Positions 20,556-30,081 of a stretch of DNA of 64,000 nt are shown piece after piece (the first letter of the stretch is position 1; each line of letters opens with the position of its first letter). Position numbers and translations under genes: made by a program. Source of the DNA: Caecitellus pseudoparvulus (taxonomy: Eukaryota > Bigyra: Bicosoecida); contig CBFFRQ010000080.1 in assembly GCA_965644315.1 (NCBI GenBank), forward strand, positions 425,580 through 489,579. Reading direction: 5' to 3'. The notes below the pieces were generated by a model. That model saw nothing but the letters and a program-made list of their open reading frames with translations. It had not been told where the DNA came from and ran no database searches.

Positions 20556-22817
20556 CTACTTGATGTGCCGCGACAGCCGCGCGGCAAGGGCAGGAGGCGG
20601 CGCTCGGGCTCGCTTAGCTGGCTCTGCCACACCGCTGACGGTGTCCACTCGAGGAAGGCCGGATGCCTCCCCACCCAGCGTGTCACCATTATCAAAGAGG
20701 GGCGCTGCCATGACCTTCCGGGAGCGCTTCACACCACCAGTCTTGGGGTTGCTGGCGAGCCACGCCCCAGGCAGGGCCTTCAGCGTGCTGGCCTTGAACG
20801 CAAGGGAGGCCTCATCCACAGTTGAGAGGCCCGGGAGTCGGCCGGCGGCCGCGGCAGCCGCCTCCTCAGCGCGCTCCTTTACGGCGCCTGTGCCGTCTGC
20901 GTCGTCGCCCTCCTCGGCCGCCGCAGCCCCCAGCGGCAGCCGAAAGAACTGACCCTCCTTCTGCCACTCCTTCGCCGCCTGCATGCCAAAGCCATTGCCA
21001 AGGAACCCCTGCAAGCGGCCGCCTGGCCCAGGCTGCACTGACCGCGTGGACAGGGAGTTGGCTGTCCAGGACGGCAGGCCGATGTGCCGCCGCACCAGGG
21101 CCACGCGCTCCCGCTGCTGGTGGGCCCACTCTCGGCCTTTGTCGCCCCACACCTCATCGGGCAAGCTGCTCCAGTTCACCAGGCGCTCCGCCACTCGCAT
21201 GCCCACGTTGTACTCCCGCCTGCGCAGGAGGTACCCTTTGAAGTTCCCTACCACGCGGCTGAGGTCCACGGAGTGTGACCTGCGCATGCTGGCGTAGTCC
21301 TCAGCCAAAGCCACGAAAAACGTCGCCTTGGGCACAGTGAGGGGCTCCTCCTTCCCAGGCACCGACACCTCCTGCTGCGTTTCAATGCACTTGGGGAAGT
21401 TGTAGGCAAAGCTGAGGGGCACGCGATCCCGCTGCATCTGCAGCACCAGGCGGCGCATCTGGGAGTCCACCAGGTCTCGCCACGCTTCAAAGGCACCAGC
21501 AATGGCTTCTGGGTCGCGAGACAGCTGCTCCCCCTCGTCCCCCTCCGCCTCTCCCTCTCCGGCAGCCGCGTGACCTGCCCCCGCCCCTTCGTCCTCGCCC
21601 CCCTCCTCGCCCTCGCCCTCTCCCTCAGCCTCCTCGGGCACGCCATCCACCCACACGTCAATGGCCAGGTAATGGTCAAACTCCAGGAAGAACTCGCTGG
21701 GGGCGCACACCTCTGCCCAGTCATCGTGAGCCACCGAGCCGGGAGCTGCGATGTGCTTCGCGTAGATGTCCCGCAGAAGCTCGTACCCCCGCACAAACTC
21801 CCTGTGCATGACTGCGAGGGAGGACCAGCTGACGCTGTATGTGGAGGAGTTGCAGGGGTAGGCTGGGGTAAGGACGGGCATGGCCTCCTCCCGTGCCCGC
21901 TGGTCCACGGTGGGGTCCCACACGGCGTACCCGAGCTCGGGGTCTTCATAGGGCTTGCACAGCATGATGGGCTTGGGCCATGGCCATGTGGCCATGATGC
22001 GGAACCAGTGGAAGAGCAGCACAGCCGGAGCTGCCCTGGGGTACAGCTGGCAGACGAATGCGGCCAAGATGGCGTAGTTCACGCCACCCAAGTACCCTGC
22101 TTTGTTGCTGTAGATGCCCCTCTGCTTCGCCCAGCCACGCAGGAAGCGGAGGAGAACCTTGTACGCCTCCATGTCGCTGACCAGGCTGATGATGAGCTCT
22201 GTCGTGCGGGGGCCGTTCAAACTGCGCAGGTCGCTCTCTTCACAGCCTCGCAAGACGCTGTCGTCCAAGAAGTTGAAGTCGTTTGTTACCGAGTGTGCGT
22301 CTACCCGGGCAAAAAGCAAGTCGATGGCAAGTCCCCGGATGTCGAGTTCAATGATTGGCACACCAACGTGAGGCAGCGGGTGGCAGCGGGAAACCCACTT
22401 GTCTGCCTCAAACACCGCCACGAGGGAGCCGAAGAAGTCATCCCGGGAAATGTGCTTGGGGGCCACACAAATGCAGTCAATGTCAGAGCCGGGCCCGGCA
22501 ACGCCGAGACGGTACGACCCAGAGATGAGCACTCTGCCACAGTGCCCCCGAGCGGAGGCCGTGTCTGGGAAGATGCCCTTGGAGACACACTGCCCTTCTG
22601 CCCAGCCCTGGAACAGACTGATCAGGTGCCCTAGCACCTCTTGGCGGTTCTTCTCTTGATCCCTCTTCTCGAGAGGCTGTTCCAAGGCCAAGAACTCCTT
22701 CAGGGACTCGGAAAGTTGTTGCTCAGCGGGAGTGGGACCGTCACGCGACAGCGTCGACACCAGTGGGACAACGCTGGCCCTGGCCGGCGCAGCTGTATCC
22801 CGCACTTGCATCATCAT
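20556..22817 (-). CDS. PAPOLA: Canonical nuclear poly(A) polymerase
   Basis: Adds the poly(A) tail to pre-mRNA in the nucleus. The start is taken at the first ATG of three in a row (22817), giving 753 residues without introns. The nucleotidyltransferase motif is GSYRLG (about 100-105) with GSDIDCICVAP (DxD at 112 and 114), and the third aspartate is in AIDLLFARVD (near 166). The central domain has NYAILAAFVCQLYP and the FHWFRIMATWPWP block typical of PAP. An RNA-binding domain follows. An acidic, Gly/Ala-rich insertion lies near residues 395-430. The C-terminus carries basic nuclear-localisation-like stretches (KRSRK, KRAR). All catalytic residues are present. Confidence 0.93.
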   Translation of the reverse strand: MMMQVRDTAAPARASVVPLVSTLSRDGPTPAEQQLSESLKEFLALEQPLEKRDQEKNRQEVLGHLISLFQGWAEGQCVSKGIFPDTASARGHCGRVLISGSYRLGVAGPGSDIDCICVAPKHISRDDFFGSLVAVFEADKWVSRCHPLPHVGVPIIELDIRGLAIDLLFARVDAHSVTNDFNFLDDSVLRGCEESDLRSLNGPRTTELIISLVSDMEAYKVLLRFLRGWAKQRGIYSNKAGYLGGVNYAILAAFVCQLYPRAAPAVLLFHWFRIMATWPWPKPIMLCKPYEDPELGYAVWDPTVDQRAREEAMPVLTPAYPCNSSTYSVSWSSLAVMHREFVRGYELLRDIYAKHIAAPGSVAHDDWAEVCAPSEFFLEFDHYLAIDVWVDGVPEEAEGEGEGEEGGEDEGAGAGHAAAGEGEAEGDEGEQLSRDPEAIAGAFEAWRDLVDSQMRRLVLQMQRDRVPLSFAYNFPKCIETQQEVSVPGKEEPLTVPKATFFVALAEDYASMRRSHSVDLSRVVGNFKGYLLRRREYNVGMRVAERLVNWSSLPDEVWGDKGREWAHQQRERVALVRRHIGLPSWTANSLSTRSVQPGPGGRLQGFLGNGFGMQAAKEWQKEGQFFRLPLGAAAAEEGDDADGTGAVKERAEEAAAAAAGRLPGLSTVDEASLAFKASTLKALPGAWLASNPKTGGVKRSRKVMAAPLFDNGDTLGGEASGLPRVDTVSGVAEPAKRARAPPPALAARLSRHIK

Positions 22818-23182
22818 GGACGAAGTGGTGGGTCGAACATGCACGCCCGGCGTCTCACCTCTACACAGCAAGAGGCTGTGCCCACATGCACAAAGCGCCG
22901 GAGTGCGGTATTTGCAGGGGGTGCCAAACTGCTTGGGGCAAGGACCCCCCCCTGCCGCAGCAGGAAGCCGTGAAGCTCTACATTGGCATCCCTAATCGGC
23001 CAAACTCAACTCCCACAAGAGACTGCGACTCCATGCCTGGCCATGCCACGTCCCGGGTCACTTGGCTTGCCTGAGCCGGTTCGCTGGGTACTCAAGCTGT
23101 TGACAAGTACGTCGCGGGCATCAGCCCCCAGGCGCCTCAGAACGCAAGCCAGTGTTGCATCCCGAGGGTTTCAATCCCCGTT
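22818..23182. promoter_or_regulatory. Divergent intergenic region, poly(A) polymerase / uL13m
   Basis: 365 bp between two divergent start codons, expected to hold both promoters. No exon, tRNA-like fold or repeat was recognised. Confidence 0.4.
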
Positions 23183-24216
23183 ATGGCTCAAGCTCGCTTT
23201 GTCCAGCGAGTGAAGCCGGCCTGGCACGTTGTGGACGCGACTGATGAGGTGTGTGCTGCTTTCGTTTTCCGCACTGGCACGGTCCCGCGCCAGGCGCCGC
23301 CTGAAGCCGGGTTTGCCGGTGCAGGCGCCAGCATTGGTTCCCCACACCCATTCGTGATGTTTGCTGCCTTCCCTCTCCACTTGAGCCGCCGCACACGTCC
23401 ACGCCCACGCACCCCTGACAGGTGGTTGGCCGGCTGGCTCATCAAGTGGCTCGTTTGCTGCAAGGCAAGCACAAGCCAAGCTACGTTCCCCAGGCAGACA
23501 GCGGGGACTACGTCGTCATCATCAATGCGGAGAAAGTGCAGTTCACGGGCCGCAAGATGCGGCAAAAGCTGTACAGGTGGCACACAGGCTACCCCGGCGG
23601 CTTGAAGAGCAGAGCTGCGTGGGAAATGCTGCAGCGCAAGCCTATCGATGTGTTCCGCTCTGCCGTGTCTGGCATGCTGCCTAAGAACGGTCTTCGCAAG
23701 CACGTGTGGATGAAGAAGCTGCGCGTGTACGCGGGCTCGGAGCACCCGCACAAAGCCGAAGTGGAGGCCTGTGCCTCCGAGGCTGCGGCTTACCTCGAGC
23801 AGTACGCCCCCGCATCCAAGCGCCTGCATGAGCAAGCTCAGCCGATTGAGGGCGTGACAGATGTAGAAGGCGCAGAGGAGGAGGAGCCGCAGCTGCTGCC
23901 CCCCGACATCCTCAACGGCATCTTCCTGTACCGCATGCGGGAGACTCTGGATGAAGAACTCGCGTTCTGGGCTGCCAGGGGCGAAAGCAGCGTACCTCGC
24001 CGTATTTTGGAGCCCCATGGACTTGTGCAAACTGGCCCTGCTGAGTTCAAGTTCGCTGACACCGACGAAGTCGTCCCGCCCCTGTCAGAACTGCAGCAGT
24101 ATGCAGCCATGCTGGAGGCGATTGAGGGAGCAAGTGACGAGGCTCAAGCAGAGGCCATTCAGAAGTCCATCGCTGCGGGGGAGTTTGCTGCCTCTGCCGC
24201 TGGTGAGGGAAGGTAA
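23183..24216 (+). CDS. MRPL13: Mitochondrial ribosomal protein uL13m with long C-terminal extension
   Basis: Exons 23183-23248 and 23422-24216 join after WHVVDATDE to VVGRLAHQVARLLQGKHKP, giving 286 residues. This is the uL13 core (compare WYVVDAxxxxLGRLA, LRGKHKPxYTP). GDYVVIINAEKVQFTGRK, WHTGYPGGLK and the GMLPKN motif follow. Bacterial L13 is about 142 residues, so roughly 140 residues are added at the C-terminus. That extension is acidic, with a predicted helical segment PPDILNGIFLYRMRETLDEEL. N-terminal targeting is not obvious, but the W-x-VVDA form and the extension suggest the mitochondrial paralogue rather than cytosolic uL13. Confidence 0.87.
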
Positions 24217-24434
24217 GGCCTGGCCGGGCTTAGCTGGCCATGACGTGGCTTGGCGATGTCCTATGCGGAAGGCCTTCCACGCAATTTACAAAACGACACT
24301 CCTGCACGTCAATCCACGAGCTGGGTGTTGTGGAAAGGGTCGTGCTGGGGGCTTCTGCGACTCCTGCAGGCAGCTCCACACGTATTGTGCACGCAAGCCA
24401 GTAGGTGCTCTGGCTTTTCAGTTGTGCCTCCGCC

Positions 24435-26108
24435 ATGGTGCGTGCCTGCGATGCGCAGAGCTCAGACAGTCTGCATTGCCCGAAGAGGATGTCTTGTTGC
24501 ACTGCTTTCCGCCCTGTGCTTGCTATTGCAGAGTGAAGGGAAGACGGCTGACTCCAAGGTACGTCGCAGCCCGCTGGCGTTTCACCAACGACACACAGGC
24601 GGTGCCAAGGTGCAGCATGTGCGAGATGAAGGCCCCCGCGTGCTTTAATCACGTGCGATTTGTTTGCTGGGGAGTATTCCACTTGTTTTCTTTCCTCACA
24701 CACGCGCTGGCTTCGCCTGCCGCCGCACGGGAGGGCCCAGCTCTGCCTGCCGTTTCTCATGTGCCCGTGCAAGCCACCCTTGCACCAGCAATGCCGCTGC
24801 TCGCGGACGTTCACTTTACCCACTCCTCATGTGTGCAGCGAGTGGCTAACAGGCCGTATGATGAGGCTGTAGACCTCGAGGGCTCGCTCGACGAGAGGTG
24901 TGTACCAGCTGCTGGCCTGCCCGGCCGCCGTGCAGTTTCGCATGAGCCACGCACCTCCCATCCTCGGCGCAGCGTCGAGACGCATGTCAACCTGTCTCAG
25001 TCCATTGTGCAGTCCCCTCCTGGACAAGCATCTGGGGGCGGGCGGGGCCACGCTGCCGCACAAGCTCATGGCGCGCCGTATGGCGGCGAGAGGGGCGACT
25101 CGCCCCCCCGAGTCCGTGAAGATGCTCGGGGCGAGTATGCCGGCTCGGCAGCGGAAATCCCGGGTGGCAGCAGGGTGGGCGCAGACGACGCCGCCAGCAC
25201 GCTGAGTGACTCAGCGGGGGGCGAGGCTGGGGAAAGCACTGTGTCCACGGGCGGCGCGATCATGCCTGCTGGTGCGTACAAGGCGTCAGACTACGCTTCC
25301 CTGCCAGTGTCTGAGGACATCCGCGGGCTGTTCAAGTACATCACATCCTACAAGGCCCACGACATCAAGCTGGAGACTGTCTTGAAGCCTTTCATCCCGG
25401 ACTACATGCCCGCCTTGGGCAGCATTGACTCCTTCATCAAGCCGGCACGCCCGGACGGCAAGGAGGAGGAGCTGGGCTTGACAGTTGTGGATGAGCCAGC
25501 TGCGAACCAGTCTGACCCGACCGTCCTTGACCTGCAGCTGCGTGCGCTGAGCAAGAAGAGCAACTTGCAACCGACGCACGTCCGCAGCATCGAACACGCG
25601 AGTCGCAACGAACGGTGCGTGCTTTGCCTGGAATCATGGACAGACACCGCCCCTGCTCGCATGCCTACGATAGCGCACACACACACCACCCCCCTCCCGC
25701 AGCGAAATCTCCAAGTGGATATCCAGCATCGCTGACCTGCACCGAAGCAAGCCTGCGCCTCAAGTGCACTACACGAAGTCGATGCCTGACGTGGACAAGG
25801 TGATGGAGGCATGGCCAGCAGGGTTTGACGCCTGGCTGGGCGAGCGCAAGGGGGAGGAGGGGCTGCCTTCAGCTGACATGGATTTGACGGTGGAAGAGAT
25901 GTCAAGGCTCGCCTGCGCCTTGCTGGATGTCCCAGTTTACCCCAGCGGGGAAAGCAGTCTCGTGCAAAGTCTGCATGTGCTGTTCACTGTGTATCACGAG
26001 TTCAAGACCAACCCTCACTTCCAACAGCACATGGGGGGTGAGGACGTCGCTACGGGGGCAGGCGACGGGGGGGCTGCCTCTGACTCAAAGTGGGGAGGCG
26101 ACTTCTGA
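24435..26108 (+). CDS. IFT46: Intraflagellar transport protein 46
   Basis: IFT46 is a core IFT-B subunit that carries cargo into cilia. Proposed exons: 24435-24437 (the ATG alone), 24532-24558, 24839-24897, 24973-25614 and 25703-26108, 378 residues, all in phase. Markers in order: ANRPYDEAVDL near the N-terminus, PAGAYKASDY, LFKYITSYKAHDIKLETVLK, PFIPDYMPALGSIDSFIK, DEPAANQSDPTVLDLQLR, SKWISSIADLHRSKPAPQ, VHYTKSMPD and LACALLDVPVY with SLHVLFTVYHEF. These follow animal and Chlamydomonas IFT46 closely. The 75-nt intron 24898-24972 is stop-free and a multiple of three. The ATG-only first exon is inferred from a strong GTGCGT donor directly after the ATG and a good acceptor at 24531. Confidence 0.9.
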
Positions 26109-26287
26109 GCAGCTGTCTGTGTACAATTCACACCCAGTACACCTTCCCAATCTCCTAGAATGCCCCACTGCACCGCGCCAGCGCCATACATGGTTGTGTG
26201 CCCGTCCAGTTTCCGCAGGAGACCCGACAAGTGAGGACTGCCTCACGCGACTCGGGCGGCTGAAGCACACAGAAAACGTCAGACAGG

Positions 26288-27011
26288 ATGATCCAGACAG
26301 CAGCAGCTGCTGTGGCCCGTCGCAGCGTCGGCTTCGTGCGCCTCCATCCCGCAGTGTGGGGGCGAAGTACGCGCGCCTGTGCGGAGGTAGCGCGCAACAC
26401 GCTGGCAGCGCCTGCACACCCGGGTCACACGCGGCACCTGGCGACTGGGCCCTCCGTCAAAGACATGGACGAGGCCACCTTCAATGCGGAGCTGAAGAAG
26501 GCAGGCATGATCACCAAGGTGAAGATGCTGCTGCAGCGGTACGGCATCACAGCCATCTTCACGTATGGTGGTTTGTATGCTGGCACAGTTGGTGCTGGGT
26601 TTGGCACCTTCCGCCTGGTGCGTGCCTGCGAAGACGCTGCCTCTGCTCTGAGCATGCCCCACGGTATTCTCTGCCCTTGCACAGTTTGACAACTTCGGGA
26701 TTGAGCCCCTGGACCTGCTGCAGCAGATGGAGCTGAAGGAAGACGTGCTGAACTTGCTCGGCATGGACCCTCACCTGACTGCCTTGAGCCCGTGGCAAAC
26801 CTCTGCCATCCTCACCTTCCTCCTCCTGGAAGTCTCTGAGCCGTTCCGCGTCATGGGCACGCTGTACTTTGCTCCAATCCTGCACCGCCGCTGGCATCCA
26901 CAGCCCACCGCGGCCTCTGCCGCCGGCCAGGAGAGCGGTGGCGGAGGCGTGCTTCCCCCTCCCCCCGCCCCACCAGCTGGCACACCGAGCGACGCGCAAA
27001 ATCCCAGGTAG
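26288..27011 (+). CDS. FAM210/DUF1279-domain mitochondrial membrane protein
   Basis: Exons 26288-26617 and 26685-27011 give 218 residues. An Arg/Ala-rich N-terminus without acidic residues for about 45 positions suits a mitochondrial presequence. The DUF1279 signature follows: MLLQRYGITAIFTYGGLY, a Gly-rich hydrophobic segment, then FDNFGIEPLDLLQQM. A second hydrophobic segment LTFLLLEVSEPFRVMGTLYF matches the [KE]xxxPxRxxxTL pattern of FAM210A/B. Those proteins sit in the inner membrane or matrix; their exact biochemical role is unsettled. It ends 37 bp from the stop of the convergent COPE gene. Confidence 0.75.
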
Positions 27012-27048
27012 CACCAGCGAGGACATTGCATTGCGAAGAAGGCAGGGC

Positions 27049-28118
27049 CTACGCTGTCGCCGCTGCAGCTCCCTGGCCGGCGTACTTGGCCACAATGCCT
27101 TGCAGCTCTGCCTCAGCCGCAACCTGTGCCTTGGCAAAGGGGTGCTCGGGGTCACTGCCCTGCAGTTGCCTGTGGAGAGGGGCACGGAAGGCGCATGGTG
27201 AAGGCGGCATCGCGCGGCTGCGCAGGCAATGCACCGGATGCAAGCAGGCGCACGCACTCAAAGTACCGCTTGGCAGCGTCATGCTCCCCTGTCAAGCGAG
27301 ACAGCGCAAGGAGGTTAATGGTGGTGCTGGAGCCTGCAGTGGCCATGGACGATGCGTCGACAAGCAGCTTTTTCGCGTCGTCGAAGCTGCCCAGAGCGAT
27401 GAGTGCCGCGGCTTGCCCGTTCAGCAGCAGCGCCGACGCGCCGAAACGCGTCGTGAGGTCTTGGAAGATGAGGGAAGCCTCGCCCAGCTTGTCACCACCA
27501 GCCACCAGGTGAGTCCATGCAAGGCAGAGCTGCGTGAGCGCGCTGTCGTCGTCCGCCGATACCATGGCGGCGGTGGCTTGCTCGGCCAGGTCCCCTCGAT
27601 GCATGGCCAGCAACACCACCACCCGCAGCGCGAGAGCCTGCAGCTTGCTGCTCTTGACATCACGGTCCACGGCACGCAGCGCATCTTCGTGCTTCCCGTC
27701 TGCTTCCAGAGCGGTGGCATACATCAGCGCAGTTGTTTCGTCTTCAGAGCTGTCAGCCAGCTCGGACAGGGCTGTGCATGCACTCTCACGCGCGCTGCCA
27801 GTGGAGCTGGCGTGGCTGGCCAAAAGCCGCACTGCCTTCAGCGCCTCAGGCGTGCCTGCGTCATCCTTCACCTCTCCCAGCACGACAGAGAAGCGTTTCA
27901 AGGCAATGTATGTGCGATAGACGAGAACGTCACGCTCCAACACCAATGCCGGCTCCGACAAGTGCAGGGAAGCAGCTTCGTCCAAGGCCCGCTGTGCCGC
28001 GCAGAGTGGGCTCAGTGCCCATGCCAAATGGGAACGAAGGCCAGTGCTGGAGACTCACCTGGTAACTGCCCAGCCAAAACAATGAGCGCAGGGTGTACAG
28101 CTGATCCGGAGCGGCCAT
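27049..28118 (-). CDS. COPE: Coatomer subunit epsilon
   Basis: Epsilon-COP stabilises alpha-COP in the COPI coat of Golgi-to-ER vesicles. Minus-strand exons 28118-28059, 27991-27258 and 27169-27049 give 304 residues with canonical, in-phase introns. LFWLGSYQ|RALDEA matches the family's F-x-x-GxYQ-x-x-xEA start. LERDVLVYRTYIAL, LTQLCLAWTHLVAGGDKL, YxIFQD-type IFQDLTTRF, LLLNGQAAALIALGSFDDA and a C-terminal HPFAKAQ are all in the expected order of the TPR solenoid. Length matches the human protein (308). Divergent from the TIM50-like gene, with 257 bp between starts. Confidence 0.93.
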
Positions 28119-28375
28119 GGCTGTGGCGTGAAGGAAAGCACAAAAGGCGACGCAAGTCACGTGGCGTTTCGCCTGGTTCACTTGGCAGGGGTGCGTTGGC
28201 TCTTTGGAGGCACTCGGCGCATATTGAGGAACTGAACAATATTGCTAAAGCTGTTCCATGGTGCTCAAGGCGCTTGGTGAGCCTTTTGCCTCACTATCCA
28301 CAGCCCAGGCCCCCCCCCCTGCCCGTGCGGGACGCCGGTTGCTTTTCCTGCGCAACACGCTCTCTGCTGCCAGAC

Positions 28376-30068
28376 ATGCTGGGGCGTGTGGCCACCAAAG
28401 CTGGGCGTGCTGCGACCCAGTACAGGCGCAGACCGCATGCTGGTGTCCTCAACCTTTCGTCCTTCAGGCAGCTGGTGACTTCTTCCTCTGCACCTTGCGC
28501 GGCGCGCCAAGCAGCCAGCTGTGCTGCCGCTGGCGAAACGCAAGCGTCACGCCGCGGCGTCCCGGTTTTCCTTCTGCCCAGCCCGTTCTGCAGGCAGCTC
28601 AGCTCTGCGACTCCAAAAGTGGCCAAACCTCGAGCAAAGGTTGGTCCGAAGGCCGCTGCGAAACCCGCAAGTGTCAGTGACTTCTTGTCCCAGTACTGGG
28701 CTTATGGCATCATGGGCACCCTCATCGCCGGCGGGGCGTTCTTCACATACAACTCGATCCGTGAGTGCTGGGGCGATGCCGCGGCAGCGCAGCTTGTGCA
28801 CGCCATCGCAGAAGCAGCACTGATGACGCTCACCTTGCTGCAGAGGACGGCCAGAACCCCCTGGACGCTGTGAAGGAGGTCATTGACGACTTGTTCGACA
28901 ACGCAGAGGCCATGTCCGACCCAGACCCGGAGCAGTTCAACATCCAATTCCTGCAGATGTCAGGAAACCCCATCCAGCACATTCCCATGGTGGCTCAAGA
29001 CGGGGAAAAGATCGCCCCCAACATTGCCATTGTCTTGGCCATGGAAGGCACCCTCGTCAAGCGCGTGCACGACGTGCGTCTAGCTCGCCTGCTCCCGTAT
29101 CCACCTCACCCTCACTCCACATACCGTTTCTTGCGCAGCGCAAGTATGGCTTCCGCCACATCAAACGGCCAGCGGTGGCGCCCCTGATGAAGTCCTTGCA
29201 AGGCATGGATGTGTCGGCGTTCTTCTGGGTGAAGCACATGAGCAACCAGAGCCTTGGCGACCCTGAGTGCATCGTGTACAAGATGCTCAAGTCAGAAAAA
29301 CTCATTCGAGTGGCCCAAGAGATGTCCGCGTGTGTGTTCTCCCGTAGCCACATGTACTCTGTCAATGGGCAGCCTCAGATTGTGCGTTGCTTCGCCTTCG
29401 CTGCGAGCTCAGTGCTTCGCTGATCTCACGCTCCCCGCCTTGCTTTGCAGCGCATTTCCCCGCTTCCCCGCTTCACGCCGAACATTCTGCTGGTAGACAA
29501 CGATAGGTGGAACTACGATGCGCAGCCGGACAACACATTGCTGATCAAGGAGTTCACTGATGAGGAGGCGGATGACGGCTCAGCGCTGATGGACGTCCTC
29601 GCCTTCATGAAGCGTACGTTGCACTGCCACCTCCAAGTGAGCCTATCCATGTTCCTAAACGTGTGCCTTTTCCTCCGCTGCGCAGTGTTCAGGCACCTGT
29701 GGAAAAAGCAGGAGGTGAAGACCGTGCAACAGACCATGCGGTGGTTGAAAATGCGGCACCCGGAGATTGTGGTCGACCCGACGCGGATGGGAGAGTTCAT
29801 TCGGGCTGAAGCCGCAGACCTGCTCGAAAACGAGCACCGCCTGCAGACTGAGAGTGTGGGGCGAGTTCTGAAAGACTTGCATCGTGGCAGCGCGACACTT
29901 CGTGGGGCTCGTGCTGTGACAGCACACTCCTCCACCTACGAACGCGTGCACCAGAGCTCTGCTCTGGCAGACCGCATTTCCAAGGCCAAGGAGCGCCAGG
30001 CAGCCCTGATTGCACAGCACCAGCAGAAAATGGCAGAGGAGGCAGCTGGTAGCATGTCTGACCAGTGA
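28376..30068 (+). CDS. TIMM50: TIM50-like HAD-fold mitochondrial import receptor subunit
   Basis: Exons 28376-28760, 28844-29073, 29139-29381, 29451-29613 and 29686-30068 give 467 residues, all in phase. A long basic, Ser/Ala-rich N-terminus is followed by one transmembrane segment (YGIMGTLIAGGAFFTYNSI). An FCP1/TIM50-type domain follows: IAIVLAMEGTLV, then RHIKRPAVAPLMKSL, then a YVxGK-type FSRSHMYSVNGQ and ILLVDND, LQPENx-type AQPDNTLLIKEF, and ALMDVLAFM. In active phosphatases of this fold the first motif is DLDxTL. Here both aspartates are gone, as in many TIM50 proteins that only bind presequences at TIM23. The C-terminal 120 residues are helical and charged. Confidence 0.8.
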
Positions 30069-30081
30069 GTCTGCAATGCAT

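Noticed and set aside
23140-23190. tRNA-like GGGTTTCAATCCCC
   Set aside because: The T stem does not pair, and the sequence runs straight into the uL13m start.
27026-28873. 615-codon plus-strand ORF across COPE and the TIM50 start
   Set aside because: Antisense to COPE for most of its length; only its last part is real coding sequence (TIM50 exon 1).
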